Of a stretch of 64,000 nucleotides of DNA, positions 44,051-54,448 are shown piece by piece. This DNA comes from Salinisphaera sp. G21_0 (GTDB taxonomy: Bacteria; Pseudomonadota; Gammaproteobacteria; Pseudomonadales; Endozoicomonadaceae): the NCBI RefSeq assembly GCF_017744115.1, contig NZ_JAGHQW010000030.1, positions 1-64,000 on the forward strand. The letters run 5' to 3'. Position 1 is the first letter of the stretch. Each line of letters begins with the position of its first letter. Below the pieces are notes generated by a model. The model was not told the origin of the DNA, did no database searches, and saw only the letters and a program-made list of their open reading frames with translations. The position numbers were made by a program, and so were the translations under genes.

Positions 44051-45446
44051 TCAACCCATTCCTTAACGGCAGGCGAAGGGTGACCTCAAGACCCGGGTGG
44101 GCATTGCGGGCAGCAATGGAGCCGTTATGTTGTGATACTGCAGTACTGGCAATGGCCATGCCAAGACCCGTTCCATCATTTTCCTTACCCCGGGTTTCAT
44201 CCACCCGGAAGAAGGGTTCAAACAGATCGTCAAGGGTCTCTTCAGGCACCCCCGGCCCATAATCACGAATACCAATCAGTGCCACATCATTGTCACGCAA
44301 CAGTCGCACCTCAACTTCCGAGCCTTCCGGAGTGAAACGAATCGCATTTCTGATGATGTTTTCCACAGCACTGGAGAGAAACTCACGAACTGCCACCAGC
44401 TCAATGTTAGCGGTTTCTTTCAATACCACGGCCTTATCACGGGCCTGGGCTTCAAAGCTGCCATCGTCCACCAGCTTTTTCAGCATACCTTCGAGAGCTA
44501 TTTTCTCGCAGGCCATGTTGGCCATATTATGCTGAATACGGGAAAAGTGGATGATCTGCCCGATCAACTGATCCAGGCGTTCTATCTCCCGTTCGATGCG
44601 TGCATGCTCTGCCTCGGCATCCGGCGTTTTCCGTCTGGCCAGCGCCAGAGAGATCTGCAACCGGGTTAACGGCGACCTCAACTCATGGGACACATCCCGC
44701 AGCAACCGCTCTTTACTGAACACCAGAGACCCTACCTGCTCCGCCATATGGTCAAAATCCCTGGCCAGCTCACCCAGTTCATCCCGGCGTCTGGCAACCT
44801 TGCCGCCCACCCGGGCTCTCAGGTCGCCACGGGCCAGCTTTCTGGATGCCCGCTGCAAGTTCCGAATCGGCCCCACCAGGTATCGGGCCAGAACCACACA
44901 GAGAAAGAAACTGACACCCAAAGCCAGAATAATAAGATGCCACTGACGTGCAATAACCTGTTGCACCCGCCAGTGTACCAGCATTGGCATCTCCTTGGTG
45001 AGATACAGTTCATAGGGGGCATCATTCAGGGTAATTCGCTGTGGGCCGACCACCACCACCCCCCTGCGAAAGGTAATGGTCGGATCGCTGAGATTCCGGG
45101 TTTTATTGTAGGCAGAAATCAACTCTTCAGAGATCGACGCACTGCCCAGAATATTCCCCTCGGTATCGAACAGGTAGTAACCACTGCCGGGGAACCGGGG
45201 AATGGGTAAATGCACGGAAGTACGGGAGAGCAGCTCCATTTTACGGGCCGCTATTTCCAGCTCACGAAACAGCGCCCGCCGCTCGGACAGAAAGTCCGAA
45301 GGGTCCACGGTAATGGCAAAGGCCAGAAACAGCGTCACCAGCATGGCAATCATGGTCAGCCAGAACCACAGAAAAATCTTCCAGAAGACACTGTGCCATG
45401 GCCAGACCACCAGCCCGGGGATTTTAACTCGCACTGGCAACCCCAT
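44043..45446 (-). CDS. cpxA: Sensor histidine kinase CpxA
   Basis: 467 residues: transmembrane helix at about 20-45, periplasmic domain of about 120 residues, second helix (LIILALGVSFFLCVVLARYL), HAMP (GPIRNLQRASRKLARGDLRA), H-box DVSHELRSPLTRL, N-box VENIIRNAIRFTPEG, and ATP-lid motifs DYGPGVP and GTGLGMAI. Together with the CpxR-like partner this is the envelope-stress system of the Cpx type. Start and cpxR stop overlap in TGATG. Confidence 0.92.
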   Translation of the reverse strand: MGLPVRVKIPGLVVWPWHSVFWKIFLWFWLTMIAMLVTLFLAFAITVDPSDFLSERRALFRELEIAARKMELLSRTSVHLPIPRFPGSGYYLFDTEGNILGSASISEELISAYNKTRNLSDPTITFRRGVVVVGPQRITLNDAPYELYLTKEMPMLVHWRVQQVIARQWHLIILALGVSFFLCVVLARYLVGPIRNLQRASRKLARGDLRARVGGKVARRRDELGELARDFDHMAEQVGSLVFSKERLLRDVSHELRSPLTRLQISLALARRKTPDAEAEHARIEREIERLDQLIGQIIHFSRIQHNMANMACEKIALEGMLKKLVDDGSFEAQARDKAVVLKETANIELVAVREFLSSAVENIIRNAIRFTPEGSEVEVRLLRDNDVALIGIRDYGPGVPEETLDDLFEPFFRVDETRGKENDGTGLGMAIASTAVSQHNGSIAARNAHPGLEVTLRLPLRNGLSV

Positions 45447-46168
45447 CAGCCCGGAAGAATATAAAAGTAACCAGACCCACGCACGGTTTTTATCCTTGGA
45501 TTGCCGTCAGGCCGGGTACCAATCTTCTTGCGCACATTACTCACATGCATATCAATGGCCCGATCATAAAGTGTCAACTTACGGTTAAGGGCGATCTGGG
45601 TCAGGTCATCCCGGGAAATCAGTTCACCGGCCTTTTCAATCAGCGATTTCAGCACCAGAAATTCAGTGGCCGTCAACTCCAGTGGTTCACCGGCAATGGC
45701 GGCCTCACGGTTGGCCAGATTCAGGGCAATATCATCAATCTGCAGGGTTCGGCTGGTGCCTTCCGGAATCAATGGTGTGCGCCCACGACGCAGAATAGCC
45801 TTGATTCTGGCCACCAGCTCACGGTGATTGTAGGGCTTGGGCAAATAATCATCCGCACCAATTTCCAGACCGATAATCCGATCCACATCATCGCCACGGG
45901 CAGTCAGCATCAGAACCGGGATGTCCGACTGCTGGCGAATCTGCTTCAGGGCATCAAAACCGTTCAGTTTCGGCAAGGTTACATCCAGTAGCACCAGGTC
46001 GTGCATCCCGGACAGAGCGGCATCGACCCCGGCTTCACCATCATGAACCGCAGAGACCGTAAACCCTTCTGTGGCCAGATATTCCACCAGCAATTCACAG
46101 AGCTCGATATCATCATCAATCAGCAACAGCCTGGCACTGGTTTTGCCTGCACTTATAGAGTGACTCAT
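45446..46168 (-). CDS. cpxR: Response regulator CpxR
   Basis: 240 residues, OmpR/PhoB class. Receiver: LLLIDDDIELCELL, phospho-Asp in LVLLDVTLPKLNG, LTARGDDVDRI and KPYNHREL. The C-terminal winged helix includes LELTATEFLVLKSLIEKAGE and RAIDMHVSNVRKKIG. GGAG lies 8 bases before ATG 46168. A terminator-like hairpin with a T9 run ends just 4 bases before that ribosome site. Confidence 0.94.
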   Translation of the reverse strand: MSHSISAGKTSARLLLIDDDIELCELLVEYLATEGFTVSAVHDGEAGVDAALSGMHDLVLLDVTLPKLNGFDALKQIRQQSDIPVLMLTARGDDVDRIIGLEIGADDYLPKPYNHRELVARIKAILRRGRTPLIPEGTSRTLQIDDIALNLANREAAIAGEPLELTATEFLVLKSLIEKAGELISRDDLTQIALNRKLTLYDRAIDMHVSNVRKKIGTRPDGNPRIKTVRGSGYFYILPG

Positions 46169-46180
46169 AGCATGTGCTCC

Positions 46181-46217
46181 ATAAAAAAAAATACCCCGCC
46201 TTGGGGGAAAGCGGGGT
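46181..46217 (-). terminator. Terminator-like hairpin in the cpxR leader
   Basis: On the minus strand ACCCCGC (46217-46211) and GCGGGGT (46199-46193) form a 7-bp stem with an 11-base loop, then a run of T at 46191-46183, followed at once by the cpxR ribosome site (46180-46177). It could end an upstream transcript or act as an attenuator of cpxRA. No minus-strand gene is evident upstream. Confidence 0.7.
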
Positions 46218-46219
46218 TA

Positions 46220-46916
46220 AAGGTACAGCTCATATAGTAACTGATGGTATGGCCAGTCTGCCCCCCGCCCGGGTTTTCTGGCTGCCTCTGCTCATTGGTT
46301 TAATAAAGAGGCTTGCCCAAAGCGCGGGACATCATATCATTCATCAAACAGGAATGCTTAGTTAAACAGCGGCAAGACAACATCAGCCCCGGACAGTAAC
46401 GACGTTGATCACTGTTCCTGAATCTCGGACTCAGTGTATTGACTTGCATCTCAATCGGGTCAATAGATCCGGTAAAAGCAGTGTAAAGCCCTTATTTATT
46501 TCATTTTAAATAGTAAAGGATTCGCCAATAGCGGTTTTCCACATGGCTATAGATGGATAAACCTCATACTATCCGTCACATACCATAACCCTGTATACTC
46601 TCAGCCCCTTTGCTGGGGCATTTCCCTATTGGCATACCTTCCCCTGAAGTTATACAAGGCCACTGAGACCTTCTTCCCTGAGGTATGAGGTTTGCCAAGA
46701 GAAATAAGCGGCAGGCATTGTGCTCAATGCAAACATTACTCAGTGTATCCAACGCTAATGCCCGCCCCAAAAAGGTCTTGGACGTATGGTATCAACAGGC
46801 TGCATTTTATAGCGGTATTGGCAGCCATCAAAATAGAGATGAGCTTAAACTGATGTCAGCCACATCTCATTGTTTTTGCGGGTCCTGCAAGAATCTGCCC
46901 CATTACGGAGCTATCA
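46220..46916. other. Intergenic region between cpxR and the RND operon
   Basis: About 700 bases holding the divergent promoters of cpxRA and the efflux operon. A short GC hairpin (GCCCC TTTGCT GGGGC, about 46604-46619) has no T-run. No gene is convincing: short frames here lack ribosome sites and compositional support. CpxR sites are possible, but I did not find a clear paired GTAAA motif. Confidence 0.4.
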
Positions 46917-48143
46917 ATGATTGCTAACAACACTGATCATAAACTCGGAAAATGGCTTCCGATAGGCGCTTTAGCCGCTTCTATTTTTCTTCTGGCCGGT
47001 TGCTCAGATGACCAGCCTCAACATCAAATGCCTCTCCCCGGTGTATCGGTTTTCAGTGTGATCAATCAGGAAGTAGGCGACTATTATGAATACGTTGGCC
47101 GTTCAGAAGCCATCAATGAGGTAGATATCCGTGCCCGTGTAGAAGGCTTTCTGGTCAAAAGAAACTTCACTGAAGGCGGTATGGTTGAACAAGGCCAGCT
47201 GCTTTACGAAATTGACCGGGCACCATTTGCAGCTGCCCTCAAAGGTGCCGAGGCCCAGCTGGCAAGCAGCAAAGCTTCCCTTATTAACGCCCGGAAAAAC
47301 CTTGAGCGTAGCCGGGATCTGGTAAAACGGGGAGCGATCAGTCAGGCTGACTACGATAATCAAACCAGCTCGGAAGCCCGGGCGGTCGCCGCTGTTGAAG
47401 CAGCGGAAGCCAATCTGGAAACGGCTCAGCTGAATCTGGGCTACACGCAAATTTCCGCACCCTTCACGGGGGAAATTGGCAAATCAACCTACAGTGTTGG
47501 CAATCTGGTGGGTCCCACCAGCCAGCCTCTGGCTACGTTGACCAGCATGGATCCAATCTATGTTACCTTTCAGGTGGATGAACGACAGCTGATCAGCCAT
47601 CTGGCAGAACACCCCGGAGCCATAACGGCGCAGGAAGCCAGCGTTGAGGTCGAAGAAAAAAGCAGGTTCAAACTCTCTCTCAGACTGCCAAATGGCACTG
47701 AATACGACCAGCCAGGCACCTTCAGCTTTGCCGACACCCAGATCGATGAAACCATGGGTACCCTGACCCTGCGAGCCACCTTCCCGAACCCTCAGGGTAT
47801 TATTCTGCCGGGCCTCTACGTCACGCTGCAGGCAGAAAGCAATCAGAAAACGCCCATGGCCCTGATTCCCCAGGCCGCAGTTCAGCAGGATCAGTCCGGC
47901 TATTTTGTCCTGGTTGTAACGCCGGAAAATGTCGTTGAAACCCGACAGGTGGAAGTCGGTCGTCGTATCAATGCCATGTGGGCGGTAAAATCTGGCCTTA
48001 AGCAAGGTGAGCAGATTATCGTTCAGGGCCTTCAGAAAGTGCGTCCGGGCAGCAAAGTATCGCCAACCCTGGTTAACGTAGACCCAACCACCGGTACGCT
48101 TTCATCACCCGCTTCCGCCAAGCCACAGGAGCAGGATATCTGA
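46917..48143 (+). CDS. RND efflux periplasmic adaptor lipoprotein (AcrA/MexA family)
   Basis: 408 residues. Signal peptide and lipobox [12 protein letters not shown]; then the membrane-fusion pattern: [20 protein letters not shown] (lipoyl half), a helical hairpin ([20 protein letters not shown]), [17 protein letters not shown] (second lipoyl half) and a beta-barrel/membrane-proximal end. It bridges the inner-membrane pump to an outer-membrane channel. GGAG lies about 7 bases before the start, and one base separates it from the pump gene. Confidence 0.95.
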   Translation: MIANNTDHKLGKWLPIGALAASIFLLAGCSDDQPQHQMPLPGVSVFSVINQEVGDYYEYVGRSEAINEVDIRARVEGFLVKRNFTEGGMVEQGQLLYEIDRAPFAAALKGAEAQLASSKASLINARKNLERSRDLVKRGAISQADYDNQTSSEARAVAAVEAAEANLETAQLNLGYTQISAPFTGEIGKSTYSVGNLVGPTSQPLATLTSMDPIYVTFQVDERQLISHLAEHPGAITAQEASVEVEEKSRFKLSLRLPNGTEYDQPGTFSFADTQIDETMGTLTLRATFPNPQGIILPGLYVTLQAESNQKTPMALIPQAAVQQDQSGYFVLVVTPENVVETRQVEVGRRINAMWAVKSGLKQGEQIIVQGLQKVRPGSKVSPTLVNVDPTTGTLSSPASAKPQEQDI

Positions 48144-48144
48144 G

Positions 48145-51100
48145 ATGATCAGCCAGTTTTTTATTAACCGGCCCAAGTTCGCATTCGTCATCTCGATTGT
48201 GATCACCATGGTCGGTCTGATCTCGCTGACAACGCTGCCAGTGAGTATGTTCCCGGAAATCACGCCGCCCCAGGTAACCATCAACGCCACCTACCCGGGT
48301 GCCGATGCAGAAACCCTGGAATCAGCGGTTATGCGCCCCATTGAAGAACAGGTAAACGGGGTTGAAGGGATGATTTATATGGACTCCAAAGCCTACAACA
48401 ATGGCAGTGTGTCCATCACCGTCACCTTTGATTCCGGCACCGACCAGGACATCGCCATGGTCAATGTGCAGAACCGGGTAGCCGCTGCCGAACCGAGTTT
48501 GCCCGAACAGGTTCGACGACTGGGCATAAATGTACGAAAACAGTCGTCCAACATGCTGCTCGGGGTCAACCTGGTGTCTGAATCCGGCAAGTTTGATCAG
48601 GTCTACCTGAGCAACTACGCCAGTAACTACCTGTTAGACCCAATGACCCGTATCAAGGGCGTAGCGCAGGCTCAGGTGATGGGTGCCATGACCTACAGTA
48701 TGCGCATCTGGCTGAACCCCAGTCGCATGGCGGCACTGGGTGTCACCACATCCGACATCAGTAACGCCATTAATGAGCAGAATGCCATTGTTGCCGCCGG
48801 ACAACTTGGACAAGCCCCCAATCAACCTGATCAACAATTTACCTATACGATTCGAACCCGGGGACAGCTGGAATCCCCTGACGCTTTTGGCAATATCATT
48901 ATCCGGGCAAACCCGGATGGCTCTTTTGTCCGCATCAAAGACATTGCAAAAGTGGAACTTGGCTCCCAGAACTATGAGGGTGATGCACGGCTGAACCAAA
49001 AACCTACGGCATTTCTGGTTATATACCAGCAACCGGATGCCAATGCCATGGACGTGGCCAAAGGCGTGAAAGCCCAGATGGAAGAGCTGAAGAAGGACTT
49101 CCCCCAGGGCATGGACTATACCATCAAGTTTGACACCACGGAGTTTATTAACGAGTCCATCAATGAGGTGGTGAAAACACTGTTTGAAGCCGTATTTCTG
49201 GTTATTCTGGTGGTATTCCTGTTTCTTCAGAACTGGCGTGCAACTCTCATTCCTGCCATCGCCATCCCGGTGTCGCTGATTGGTACCTTTGCGGTCATGC
49301 AGGCACTGGGGTTCTCCATCAATACCATCAGTTTGTTTGGCCTGGTATTGGCCATCGGTGTTGTGGTGGACGATGCCATTGTCGTTATTGAAAACGTTGA
49401 ACGACTGATCACAAAAGAGGGCATGGCACCAAAAGAGGCCACCCGCCTGGCGATGAAAGAGGTTTCCGGCCCCATTGTTGCCACTACCATGGTACTGCTG
49501 GCGGTTTTTGTGCCCGTGGCGTTTATGCCGGGCATTACCGGGGGGCTCTATACCCAGTTCGCCGTGACCATTTCTGTGGCGGTACTGATCTCCTCGGTCA
49601 ACGCGTTAACCTTAAGTCCCGCGCTTTGCTCGGTATTACTGAAAAAAGGAAGTCTTGACCAGATTGCCTGGCTGAAGCCGGTAGACACCTTTATTCACAA
49701 GTTGACCGGGGGTTACCAGGGCTGGGTAACACTTTTACTGCGCCGTTCCATTCTGGGCGTTGGCCTTCTGGCGGTGATGCTGGGCAGTACCGGCTTTATG
49801 TTTACTACCACACCTGGCGGCTTCGTCCCAAATGAAGACCAGGGCTTCTTTGCGGTCAACATTCAGCTGCCAGATGCGGCTTCATTAAATCGCACCCAGG
49901 AGTTGATGGGGGAAATCACCGACCAGATTCGCTCCGAACAGGGTGTGGATAGTGTTATCACCATTTCCGGCTTTAGTATCTTCAGTGGTTCCAGCAGTAA
50001 TGCGGCGCTGGCCATTGTCGTATTGAACGATTGGTCAGAGAGACAGAGTCCCGAGCTGCATCAGGACGCCATTCTGCAAAGAACCCAGGCAAAATTGTGG
50101 TCACTGCAAGAAGCACAGATCATGGCTTTTGCCTTCCCACCCATTCCGGGTCTTGGGTCATCCGGTGGCTTTGACTTCCGGTTGCAAGACACCATGGGAC
50201 GCTCACCCCAAGAGCTCAGCCAGGTCATGAACGGCCTGATTTACCAGGCCAACCAGCAGCCGGAACTCGCCCGGGTGTTTTCAACCTGGCAGGCCAACGT
50301 GCCACAATACCTGCTGGATGTAGACCGTCAGAAGGCCAAAGCCCAGAATGTATCGCTATCTGAAATTTTCATGACGCTGCAAACCCAGCTGGGCTCACTG
50401 TACGTGAATAACTTCACCCTGTTTGGCCAGAACTATCAGGTCAACCTGCAGGCTGAAAGTGCTGACCGGGCCGGACCGGCTGACCTCAGCAAGTTCTATG
50501 TCCGTAACAGTCAGGGACAAATGGTGCCATTGACCACGGTGGCTTCCCTGAAACCCGTGCTGGGCCCCAGCAGTATCGGACATTACAACCTCTATCAATC
50601 CGCCAACATCAGTGGTCAGGCTGCTCCGGGTTACAGCTCCGGTGACGCCATTGAGGCAATGGCCCGACTGGCACAGAATCTTCCCCAGGGTTATACCTAT
50701 TCCTGGTCAGGCCAGTCTTTACAGGAAATCGAAGCAGGAAACCTGGCTCCCATCCTGTTTGCGCTGTGCTTCCTGTTTGCCTACCTGTTCCTGGTCGCCC
50801 AGTACGAAAGCTGGACCATGCCACTGGCCATCATCAGCGCCGTGCCTATTGCTACCTTTGGTGCCTTTGTGGGGATCAATATCATGCGACAGTGGAATCC
50901 GGTGCTGGCCAATGACATCTATGCCCAGATCGGGATGGTGCTGTTAATCGGTATCGCAGCAAAAACGGCGATTCTGATCGTGGAATTTGCCATGGTTCAG
51001 CGTCGGGAAGGCAACAGTATTTTTGACTCAGCCATCAATGCCGCTGGCCTGCGTTTCCGTGCCGTCCTGATGACCGCCCTGTCCTTTATTCTCGGGGTAA

Positions 51101-51273
51101 TGCCACTGGTACTTGCCACGGGTGCCGGTGCCGCCAGCCGTCAGATCATCGGTATCACGGTAAGTTCCGGTATGTTGGCGGCCACTATCTTTGGCACCCT
51201 GCTGATTCCGGTGTTCTATCTGCTGCTGCAAAGAGTGCGTGAGCACTTTGATCCTGACAAGGCGCATAGTTAA
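48145..51273 (+). CDS. RND multidrug efflux pump (AcrB/MexB, HAE1 family)
   Basis: 1042 residues, full length for HAE1 pumps: twelve membrane helices with two large periplasmic loops. Signatures: [55 protein letters not shown] (proton-relay Asp pair in TM4) and [14 protein letters not shown] in TM10. It exports drugs, bile-like compounds or host metabolites with the adaptor before it. No outer-membrane channel gene follows, so it likely uses a TolC-type partner encoded elsewhere. Confidence 0.96.
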   Translation: MISQFFINRPKFAFVISIVITMVGLISLTTLPVSMFPEITPPQVTINATYPGADAETLESAVMRPIEEQVNGVEGMIYMDSKAYNNGSVSITVTFDSGTDQDIAMVNVQNRVAAAEPSLPEQVRRLGINVRKQSSNMLLGVNLVSESGKFDQVYLSNYASNYLLDPMTRIKGVAQAQVMGAMTYSMRIWLNPSRMAALGVTTSDISNAINEQNAIVAAGQLGQAPNQPDQQFTYTIRTRGQLESPDAFGNIIIRANPDGSFVRIKDIAKVELGSQNYEGDARLNQKPTAFLVIYQQPDANAMDVAKGVKAQMEELKKDFPQGMDYTIKFDTTEFINESINEVVKTLFEAVFLVILVVFLFLQNWRATLIPAIAIPVSLIGTFAVMQALGFSINTISLFGLVLAIGVVVDDAIVVIENVERLITKEGMAPKEATRLAMKEVSGPIVATTMVLLAVFVPVAFMPGITGGLYTQFAVTISVAVLISSVNALTLSPALCSVLLKKGSLDQIAWLKPVDTFIHKLTGGYQGWVTLLLRRSILGVGLLAVMLGSTGFMFTTTPGGFVPNEDQGFFAVNIQLPDAASLNRTQELMGEITDQIRSEQGVDSVITISGFSIFSGSSSNAALAIVVLNDWSERQSPELHQDAILQRTQAKLWSLQEAQIMAFAFPPIPGLGSSGGFDFRLQDTMGRSPQELSQVMNGLIYQANQQPELARVFSTWQANVPQYLLDVDRQKAKAQNVSLSEIFMTLQTQLGSLYVNNFTLFGQNYQVNLQAESADRAGPADLSKFYVRNSQGQMVPLTTVASLKPVLGPSSIGHYNLYQSANISGQAAPGYSSGDAIEAMARLAQNLPQGYTYSWSGQSLQEIEAGNLAPILFALCFLFAYLFLVAQYESWTMPLAIISAVPIATFGAFVGINIMRQWNPVLANDIYAQIGMVLLIGIAAKTAILIVEFAMVQRREGNSIFDSAINAAGLRFRAVLMTALSFILGVMPLVLATGAGAASRQIIGITVSSGMLAATIFGTLLIPVFYLLLQRVREHFDPDKAHS

Positions 51274-51307
51274 TTGAATCAGGAGAATGATGTGTACAAT
51301 CTCCGTT

Positions 51308-51381
51308 CACCCTGAAGCGGAGTCGAAGGGTGATTGGCACAGTATTCAGAGGATGGAGTTTGCGCCTTTCGACTCCGCTTA
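51308..51381. repeat. REP-like inverted repeat after the RND operon
   Basis: AAGCGGAGTCGAA (51315-51327) and TTCGACTCCGCTT (51368-51380) are 13-bp perfect inverted arms 40 bases apart. The left arm lies inside a smaller hairpin, TCACCCT...AGGGTGA. The GGGTGA/TTCGACTCCGCT wording resembles intergenic palindromic repeats seen in many bacteria. It may serve as a bidirectional terminator between the pump and the converging 51398 gene. Confidence 0.65.
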
Positions 51382-51397
51382 AGACGAGAAACGGTAT

Positions 51398-54130
51398 TTA
51401 TAAAGCACGACTGTTATGAGGCATCAGAGGATCGGCCAGCCCACCAACCGTCAGGTTCAGCGAATTTTTCGGAATGGCTGCGGGCTTGATGGTTGCTGTG
51501 CCATCTTCGCTAATTAACCATTGCTGCCCACCAGCCCTGACCGACAGAGGCCTGTGCAGAGCATCGGCGATCAGTGTCAGTGGATGGTTTTCGGGCAGCT
51601 CATTGGCTGGTAACCAGTCCTCTGTGGTAAAGCTTGACCAGTATTCAGGCCCGTAGCAACGTCCTTCTAATTGCGCACGTTGAACCTCCTGCCTGAAAAG
51701 CGCAGACGACAACTCTTGATCATCATTGGTAGCAAGTGAGGAATCATCATTGGTAGCAAGTGAGGAATCATCATTGGCAGCAACTGAGGAATCATTACCG
51801 CTCGCCCCCCCGTGCTCACAGGCTGTCGGTCTGGACATAAGATGCCTGTCTATATCCTCCCCGGTTTTTTCCAGTGTCATTCTCAACGGGGTTACCTGCC
51901 TTGTCAGCTTACACCAGGCCTCTTGCAATTTTGCCAGATCGAAGGGGGCTATTTGCGGTTGATCCTGCTGACCATGTGCAGGTTTTCTTCGACTTTTTGG
52001 CAACTTGTGGTTTCTTTTCAAAAACTGCAACCGATCGTTCCAGATACGTTCTATCTCATCAAAAGTGGCTTCAATCTGACTAACCAGCACTACCTCTGCC
52101 CTGATACGCTCATGCAAAGATGCCAGCTCATCCAGAAATTCATTGTCCAGCCCATCAGTACGAAGAATTAATCCCGACAAGGTGCTCAGCGCATCATTGA
52201 CACTATCAAGCCAACCACAAATCTTCGTTATATCAGTAACGTCCCGAATGGCCTTTTTGAACTGCTTGCCCAAAGCCGGTGACGGCAGCACACCTGCTTG
52301 CAATAAACGCCCATAGGAATAAATGAACTTCGTATGAGAGGCAATCCGGTCGAATTCTTTATTCATTTTTTTATCAAGCATATCCGTAAGAGCAAAATAA
52401 GCCTCGGCCTTGACTACTTGAGTACTCTTGGGATCATCGACAACTGATTGAATCATTGCCGTGACCTCAGCCATTGGTCGATCAGCAATAAACGCCTTTA
52501 CCGCATCCTGCACCCCCTGCGGCAAAGGTGCTTCCTCCGGGACTTGTGAATCTTGCCGGTTTATCGACTGGGCAGCGAGTTCTGGCGCTTTTGGCTGCAC
52601 CGGTTTCCGGAAACCATAGCCCCTGGCCATTTTTTGTTTCAGCTTCCCGCTGATCTCCCGTTTTTTCCTGGTGTTCTCACGCTCTTCTTCACTGACCAGG
52701 CGATCTATTTGCTTGACAGATTCTTCCTCCCTAAGGGCATGAATCAATAAAACGTCTCTGCTGGACCCTTCTACGAATCTTTGAAAACAGTCATTGAGCT
52801 CTGAGCACTCAGCTTCAGACAGGGAAAACATCCGCTCAGCCTTTTCCATCACATCTTTTAACAACATCTTGATAGTTTCGATATTCTTAAACTCATTATT
52901 GCCAAGGTCTGACAATTTGATGCAAACCAGGCACGCTAACGCCTTCGATGCAAGATAAAACAACCATTCGATATCGTCTAATTCAGCAGTTATGCCATCA
53001 ATTTTGCCATCAATCAGTTTGATGAACTCCCTTAACAGCTTGCACGCTGGGACAAATTCGCCAATACACAGTGAAGCGCTAATCATTTGTATTACTTCGA
53101 AAATTTTATAGCACTTAAACAGGTCTGATTTGTTCGACACGGTCTTTAACCAATTGCTCAACCCTTTAACATCAGAACCTAATCCACGATTCAGGCCATC
53201 TTTGTCATTCAGCTGTGCGTAGTGACTGACAGCATCATCAAGGATTTTGATCAGAGACAAAGCAACAACGTTATGACTATTGGAAACTGATTTCATGTGC
53301 ACATCACAGTTCTCATGCTTGCCCAGGAGCTGTTCATGCAAACTGGTCAGCTCGGCACAGACATTCAGAAGTTCCATGGATTGTGATATGAAGACATGCC
53401 AGTGCTGTGCCAGACGATCATCACTGACGGAGTTCAGGTATGACTCCTGGCCAAGATCACTGACGGAGTTCAGGTATGACTCCTGGCCAAGATCACTGAA
53501 GCAATTGCCATATTTCTTTGCGAACATCGCCATTTGGTATGCGACTGGCTCATCGCTTTGATATTTTGCAGATACCGACTGCAACACAAACACTATCCTG
53601 ATTACCGCCAGGTAGCGTTTAAAGCACAAATTCATGTACTCAAATTGCAAATCAAAGAGTTGATATTTAAGTTCTTCACAATTTATTCTTGCGTCTTTTC
53701 TCAGGTTACTCGGGATTTTAGGCAGCTTGAGTCTTTCTTCAGTCACCATTTTTTTGAACTGATCAACTTTCTTTCGATAACACTCCATAAGCCTGAGGCC
53801 TTTAGTTGACTTTGCTGTAAAGCCCATAAGGTCATAGGAAAACTCCAGATTTTGGAGATGTGCCTTGAAAAAAGTCATTAATTCATCGCAACTTTTGGAA
53901 CAGGATAATTCTTCATGGTGCTTAACCTTTCTTTTAGTCAAGCTTTTCTCAGGCACTTCTTCGGCGGGTATTTTCAACGGAGTATTTTGGCTTACATTCA
54001 AAACCCCGGGCATCTCAGCCAAAGAACCGCCGGAGTCAATCTTATTGCTGACATTATCAGCTATAGCTCCCCCCGGTAATTGATGTTCACCACCAGGTGC
54101 ACTCACAACAGAACGCTGTACATAGTCCAT
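51398..54130 (-). CDS. Large lineage-specific helical protein, paralogue 1
   Basis: 910 residues, family not recognised. No signal peptide or membrane segment. Residues 1-75 are polar and disordered; then long helical regions (e.g. FSYDLMGFTAKSTKGLRLME), a charged segment near 470-520 (EEERENTRKKREISGKLKQK), a conserved core PLPQGVQDAVKAFIADRPMA, and near residue 785-810 three octapeptides DSSxAxND. The end (RPLSVRAGGQQWLISEDGTA) is nearly identical to the paralogue at 54449. It also has an exact 12-residue tandem duplication near residues 213-236. The tandem pair, polar N-terminus and lack of a signal suggest an effector or cytoplasmic structural protein; function unknown. Confidence 0.75.
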   Translation of the reverse strand: MDYVQRSVVSAPGGEHQLPGGAIADNVSNKIDSGGSLAEMPGVLNVSQNTPLKIPAEEVPEKSLTKRKVKHHEELSCSKSCDELMTFFKAHLQNLEFSYDLMGFTAKSTKGLRLMECYRKKVDQFKKMVTEERLKLPKIPSNLRKDARINCEELKYQLFDLQFEYMNLCFKRYLAVIRIVFVLQSVSAKYQSDEPVAYQMAMFAKKYGNCFSDLGQESYLNSVSDLGQESYLNSVSDDRLAQHWHVFISQSMELLNVCAELTSLHEQLLGKHENCDVHMKSVSNSHNVVALSLIKILDDAVSHYAQLNDKDGLNRGLGSDVKGLSNWLKTVSNKSDLFKCYKIFEVIQMISASLCIGEFVPACKLLREFIKLIDGKIDGITAELDDIEWLFYLASKALACLVCIKLSDLGNNEFKNIETIKMLLKDVMEKAERMFSLSEAECSELNDCFQRFVEGSSRDVLLIHALREEESVKQIDRLVSEEERENTRKKREISGKLKQKMARGYGFRKPVQPKAPELAAQSINRQDSQVPEEAPLPQGVQDAVKAFIADRPMAEVTAMIQSVVDDPKSTQVVKAEAYFALTDMLDKKMNKEFDRIASHTKFIYSYGRLLQAGVLPSPALGKQFKKAIRDVTDITKICGWLDSVNDALSTLSGLILRTDGLDNEFLDELASLHERIRAEVVLVSQIEATFDEIERIWNDRLQFLKRNHKLPKSRRKPAHGQQDQPQIAPFDLAKLQEAWCKLTRQVTPLRMTLEKTGEDIDRHLMSRPTACEHGGASGNDSSVAANDDSSLATNDDSSLATNDDQELSSALFRQEVQRAQLEGRCYGPEYWSSFTTEDWLPANELPENHPLTLIADALHRPLSVRAGGQQWLISEDGTATIKPAAIPKNSLNLTVGGLADPLMPHNSRAL
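51727..51798 (-). repeat. Octapeptide-coding minisatellite, 3 copies
   Basis: 24-bp units (plus-strand core AGTGAGGAATCATCATTGG) in tandem, encoding NDDSSLAT-like octapeptides in paralogue 1. The orthologous position in paralogue 2 has 8 copies. Confidence 0.85.
53421..53492 (-). repeat. Exact 36-bp tandem duplication in paralogue 1
   Basis: 53421-53456 and 53457-53492 are identical and in frame, encoding SDLGQESYLNSV twice. Perfect identity indicates a very recent slippage or duplication event. Paralogue 2 has no such duplication. Confidence 0.95.
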
Positions 54131-54448
54131 AACTGCTACCCGTATAGTTTATAACCGGGAAAATTTCTTAATAAGGACAACGTAAAACCTCTTTTGTTCC
54201 CTGATTGTGCAGGCTGACCTGTCCCTGTGAACTATCACGAATATTGTTTTATACCTGTTACATACAACAAATGTCGTATTTAATTACCACCGCCTTTCTC
54301 AGATGAGGCAGTAATGAAGAATCTTGACGGCCGTCGGTTTCAGATTCCCATAGAGAAAAAATTCGATTTAAAGCAATACAGGACTGGCATGCAGGCATGA
54401 GTCCTATCAATCTTGCTCACAAGTATGGATCCTCAAGAAAAGTATTAT
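54131..54448. other. Spacer between paralogues with possible transposase scrap
   Basis: Holds the upstream region of paralogue 1 (ending 54131), similar to that of paralogue 2 (both contain TTTCTTAA and GGACAACG). CCTGTCCCTGTGAACTATCA at about 54218 recurs at about 57521, so the promoter segment was duplicated with the gene. At 54314-54440 the plus strand carries a short frame (KKFDLKQYRTGM, then SPINLAHKYGSS after a shift) that resembles a transposase helix-turn-helix, too short and frameshifted to be active. Confidence 0.45.

Noticed and set aside
46685-46927. 80-codon frame upstream of the RND operon
   Set aside because: It overlaps the adaptor start, has no ribosome site, and its composition is unlike a protein; the adaptor has its own GGAG site.
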